Origin: Mesorhizobium sp. LNHC252B00
Lineage (GTDB): Bacteria; Pseudomonadota; Alphaproteobacteria; Rhizobiales; Rhizobiaceae
Assembly (NCBI RefSeq): GCF_000502955.1
Contig: NZ_AYWO01000003.1
Span: 405,891 to 469,890, forward strand
DNA: 64,000 nucleotides
Reading direction: 5' to 3'
Position 1 is the first letter of the stretch. Every line of letters begins with the position of its first letter. The notes under the pieces are model-generated. The model did not search any database. It worked only from the letters and a program-made list of their open reading frames with translations, and was not told where the DNA came from. Made by a program: the position numbers and the translations under genes. Positions 61,468 to 64,000 of this stretch are shown here, piece by piece.

Positions 61468-62124
61468 TCACGCCTCCCCTGCCGCGTCGCGGATGGCGGC
61501 GACGATGTTCGGATAGGCAGCACAACGGCAGATATTGCCGCTCATCCGCTCGCGGATCTCGGCATCGTCGAGCGCGACCGAGGCTGCCGCCACTTCGTCG
61601 CTGGCATGGCTCGGCCAACCCTCCCTGGCCTCGCCCAGCATGCCAACCGCGGAGCAGATCTGGCCGGGCGTGCAATATCCGCACTGGAAGCCATCGCGTG
61701 CAATGAAGGCGGCCTGAACGGGATGAAGCCGGTCGCCGTCGGCGAGCCCTTCGACTGTGGTGATCTCGTCGCCCTCATGCATGACAGCGAGCGTCAGGCA
61801 AGAATTGATCCGACGCCCGTTGACGAGGACGGTGCAGGCGCCGCACTGGCCGTGATCACAGCCTTTTTTCGAACCGGTAAGGCCGAGATGATTGCGGAAC
61901 GTGTCGAGCAGCGTTGTCCGCGGATCGAGCTCGACGGCAAAGTCCCTGGCGTTGATGCGCAGCGACACCGGCATCGTTGGTCCCGGCGTGGTGGACGCTG
62001 CGACGGCGGGCTCCATTTGCTGGGCTTCTACCGATAGCCCGGTTGCCAGCAGCAGACCGGTCGCGGCCCCTCCCTCCAGCACCGCTCGACGCGTAGGTCC
62101 GTTCCTGTTGTCTGTCTCAGCCAT
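61468..62124 (-). CDS. [2Fe-2S] subunit of the second PaoA-type oxidoreductase with Tat-type signal
   Basis: 218 residues. NGPTRRAVLEGGAATGLLLA is a twin-arginine-type signal. The ferredoxin cysteines are in GSKKGCDHGQCGACTVLVNG and the second cluster in QCGYCTPGQICSAVG and GNICRCAAYPNIV. Between them a longer insertion (REGWPSHASDEVAAASVALD) is absent from the first copy. It is the first gene of the operon. An AraC regulator in the same orientation lies 137 bases downstream of the operon's divergent side. Confidence 0.9.
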   Translation of the reverse strand: MAETDNRNGPTRRAVLEGGAATGLLLATGLSVEAQQMEPAVAASTTPGPTMPVSLRINARDFAVELDPRTTLLDTFRNHLGLTGSKKGCDHGQCGACTVLVNGRRINSCLTLAVMHEGDEITTVEGLADGDRLHPVQAAFIARDGFQCGYCTPGQICSAVGMLGEAREGWPSHASDEVAAASVALDDAEIRERMSGNICRCAAYPNIVAAIRDAAGEA

Positions 62125-62261
62125 GCGTGATCTCCCGGGGCGCAGTGATAAGGGCTCGACAGCGACCCCGGCCCGACAGCGGGCGCGTCGGGTGCGCTCA
62201 TTGACGCTTATGGACGTGGTCCGGCAGGCTCGGCATTTCTTTCAGGAAATCGGCGGCACTA

Positions 62262-63140
62262 TCAGGATTCCGGAGAAAACTGCACCCGGTAGGCCCGAGG
62301 AGTCATGCCCCTGAGGCGCCTGAACGTCGCGGTGAAGTGGCTCTGGCTAGAGAAGCCGAAGCGAAAGGCAATGGTGCCGATGGACGACCCGGTTTCACGC
62401 AACACGACTTCCGCCCGCCGGACCCGTTCCTCGATCACGTAGGCGTAGGGTGCAAGACCGGTCGTCGCCTTGAAGCGGCGCGCAAACGTGTCGACTCCCA
62501 TCTCTGCGACAGCCGCCAGCTCGCGCAGCGAAATGTCGGAGTTGATGCGTGCCTCGATGTATTCCCGGATGCGGGCAAACGTGCGGCGGCTGAGACGGCC
62601 GTAACGCGGGGCCGGGAGCTGCTTGCCGGCCAGCATCGCCACGCGCATGCTCACGAGCGCAGCCAGATGCTCGACATAGCCGGTGTCCGGCCTGTGACCG
62701 AGCGCCATCTCGACCCGGAGCGAACTCAAAAGCGTTGCGATGACATTATCGCTCCTGTTCACCAGGATCGGCGTATCCGCAAGCCTTTCGCTTCCTGGAA
62801 ATTCGGGATCGATCCACAGGGCCGAATAGGAAAGATTGACGTCCCGGTAGACGCCGAGCCGCTCCGCGCCGGCGGGGACGAAGGTGAGGTCTCCCGGACG
62901 ATCCATCCCGTCGTAGACGGACTTTTCCCCGGAGCGGATCGATGTATGCGACGTCCCCCCTTCCTCAGTCAGTACGATCAGATGGTGGGGAGCTGTCCAG
63001 CGGAGCTCTGCGTCCCGGCACACCCAGCGCCGATTGTCGAAAACGACCGAAGAGTCGACCCAGGCTGCCGTTTGCAGGGCTTCCGACTTCTCCTCCCGGC
63101 TCCGAATCCGTCCGTGACCAAGCAAGGGTCTGAATGACAT
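62262..63140 (-). CDS. AraC-family transcriptional regulator
   Basis: 292 residues. The C-terminal tandem helix-turn-helix is clear: DISLRELAAVAEMGVDTFAR, FKATTGLAPYAYVIEERVRR, then SSIGTIAFRFGFSSQSHFTA and TFRRLRGMTPRAYRVQFS. The N-terminal sensor half (HHLIVLTEEGGTSHTSIRSG) is cupin-like. It lies upstream of the second oxidoreductase operon on the same strand and is its likely activator, responding to an aldehyde or related compound. Confidence 0.9.
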   Translation of the reverse strand: MSFRPLLGHGRIRSREEKSEALQTAAWVDSSVVFDNRRWVCRDAELRWTAPHHLIVLTEEGGTSHTSIRSGEKSVYDGMDRPGDLTFVPAGAERLGVYRDVNLSYSALWIDPEFPGSERLADTPILVNRSDNVIATLLSSLRVEMALGHRPDTGYVEHLAALVSMRVAMLAGKQLPAPRYGRLSRRTFARIREYIEARINSDISLRELAAVAEMGVDTFARRFKATTGLAPYAYVIEERVRRAEVVLRETGSSIGTIAFRFGFSSQSHFTATFRRLRGMTPRAYRVQFSPES

Positions 63141-63236
63141 CGCGATATTTTACTGATCCACTTTTGAGCAACAGAACGCTCGGTTTGGGATTATTCGCCT
63201 GGCTTCCGATGGGAAGATGATCAGCACGGAAGCCCA

Positions 63237-63267
63237 GGCCTGCCCGATCTGGCCGACCGGGCAGGCC
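63237..63267 (-). terminator. Stem-loop after the YccA-like gene
   Basis: A perfect 10-bp stem, GGCCTGCCCG (63237-63246) with CGGGCAGGCC (63258-63267), 14 bases beyond the stop of the minus-strand gene. The U-run after it is weak. Confidence 0.5.
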
Positions 63268-63280
63268 CGTTGGAACGGGA

Positions 63281-63997
63281 TTACTCGCGCTCGCCGGTGA
63301 AATTCAACAGCAGCTGGAAGATGTTGATGAAATTCAGATAGAGCGACAAGGCGCCGAAGACGGCCAGCTTCTGGCGCGATTCGCCGTCGAAATTCTCGGC
63401 ATACTGCTCCTTGATCGTCTGGGTGTCCCAGGCGGTCAGGCCGATGAACACGGCAATGCCGATAACCGAGATGGCGAACTGCAGCGCGGTCGAGCCAAGG
63501 AAGATGTTGACGATGCTGGCGATCACCACGCCGATCAGGCCCATGATCAGGAACGACGAGAACTGGGTCAGGTCGCGCCTGGTCGTGTAGCCGTAGAGGC
63601 TGGTGGCGCCGAACATGGTCGCGGCGATGAAAAAAGTGCGCGCGATGCTGGTTCCGGTGAAGACCAGGAATACGGAAGCGAGCGACAGGCCCATGACCGC
63701 GCAGAAGGCCCAGAACATCGCCTGGGCGCTGGCCGCCGACATTGTCTGCATCTTGAACGAGAACAGCAAGACGAAGGCCAGCGGAGCCAGCATCACCACC
63801 CATTTCAGCGGGCTGGAGAAGATCGGCACATAGAGCGCCGGCGTCGACGAGATCATCAAGGCAACGAGGCCGGTGACCACAAGGCCGACGCCCATGTAGT
63901 TATAGACGCGCAGCATATGCTGACGCAGCCCCTCGTCAAAAATGGCTCTGGTTTGGGCGCCGGTGCCGACGCGGTATCCCAGGTTGGGCGTGTTCAT
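63281..63997 (-). CDS. Bax inhibitor-1/YccA-family membrane protein
   Basis: 238 residues with seven transmembrane helices. The start MNTPNLGYRVGTGAQTRAIF is typical of alphaproteobacterial members. LRVYNYMGVGLVVTGLVAL is helix 1, and TAWDTQTIKEQY and GALSLYLNFINIFQLLLNF are the family's C-terminal signature with the Asp residues that gate calcium leak. It is likely an inner-membrane pH-sensitive calcium channel or protease modulator. The gene is complete, three bases from the window end. Confidence 0.93.
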   Translation of the reverse strand: MNTPNLGYRVGTGAQTRAIFDEGLRQHMLRVYNYMGVGLVVTGLVALMISSTPALYVPIFSSPLKWVVMLAPLAFVLLFSFKMQTMSAASAQAMFWAFCAVMGLSLASVFLVFTGTSIARTFFIAATMFGATSLYGYTTRRDLTQFSSFLIMGLIGVVIASIVNIFLGSTALQFAISVIGIAVFIGLTAWDTQTIKEQYAENFDGESRQKLAVFGALSLYLNFINIFQLLLNFTGERE

Positions 63998-64000
63998 TTG

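Noticed and set aside
1..64000. Prophage, integrative element or CRISPR array
   Set aside because: No integrase, transposase, phage structural gene, att-like repeat at a tRNA or regularly spaced repeat was found.

Overview
The window is GC-rich DNA that reads like an alphaproteobacterium of the Rhizobiales, most likely Mesorhizobium or a close relative. This is inferred from gene content: DUF892, DUF2934, DUF3309, DUF427, DUF1236 and DUF3606-like stress genes, Ehu-type transport, heterotetrameric sarcosine oxidase, and GGAAC-N16-CGTT promoters of the kind used by rhizobial EcfG/RpoE2 sigma factors. I saw no rRNA, tRNA, CRISPR, integrase or transposase.

Region 1 (1-9.8 kb): a ferritin-like DUF892 gene cut by the edge, a HAD-phosphatase/ATPase fusion, a periplasmic-type molybdenum aldehyde oxidoreductase operon (FeS, FAD, Moco, plus RidA), and an HlyD/DHA2 drug-efflux pair.

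Region 2 (9.8-24 kb): an accessory stress island of short genes (PPC/DUF296, isochorismatase, HD domain, DUF427, alpha/beta hydrolase, lipoprotein, MgtC, Nramp-like transporter, DUF3309, flavodoxin, AlkB, GFA, KTSC, DUF2231). It is unusually rich in broken genes: one premature TAG, four single-base-deletion frameshifts and one decayed gene tail. Many genes here have an EcfG-type promoter.

Region 3 (24-34.3 kb): a three-gene type III polyketide synthase / methyltransferase / FAD-oxidoreductase cluster, an L,D-transpeptidase, a phosphoketolase-acetate kinase operon, and a PCMT/erythromycin-esterase fusion.

Region 4 (34.3-40.8 kb): small stress proteins, a PEBP protein, a DUF4396/multicopper-oxidase fusion, and a solitary nuoD.

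Region 5 (40.8-52.2 kb): a catabolic locus. An Ehu-like ABC importer with a GntR regulator faces two tandem metal-free-type M24 (creatinase/ectoine-hydrolase-like) enzymes followed by soxBDAG. The layout suggests import of a small N-substituted compound, hydrolysis, then oxidative demethylation.

Region 6 (52.2-64 kb): more stress genes (DUF1236, LabA-type NYN/LOTUS protein, a second DUF3606-like protein), a metallophosphoesterase/nucleotidyltransferase pair, an aldose-1-epimerase-like protein, a second complete molybdenum oxidoreductase operon with a SnoaL-like gene inserted, an AraC regulator, and a Bax-inhibitor/YccA membrane protein.

The most informative window-wide signal is eleven exact GGAAC-N16/17-CGTT sites, each correctly oriented upstream of a gene start. 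They mark this segment as a dense general-stress-response island.
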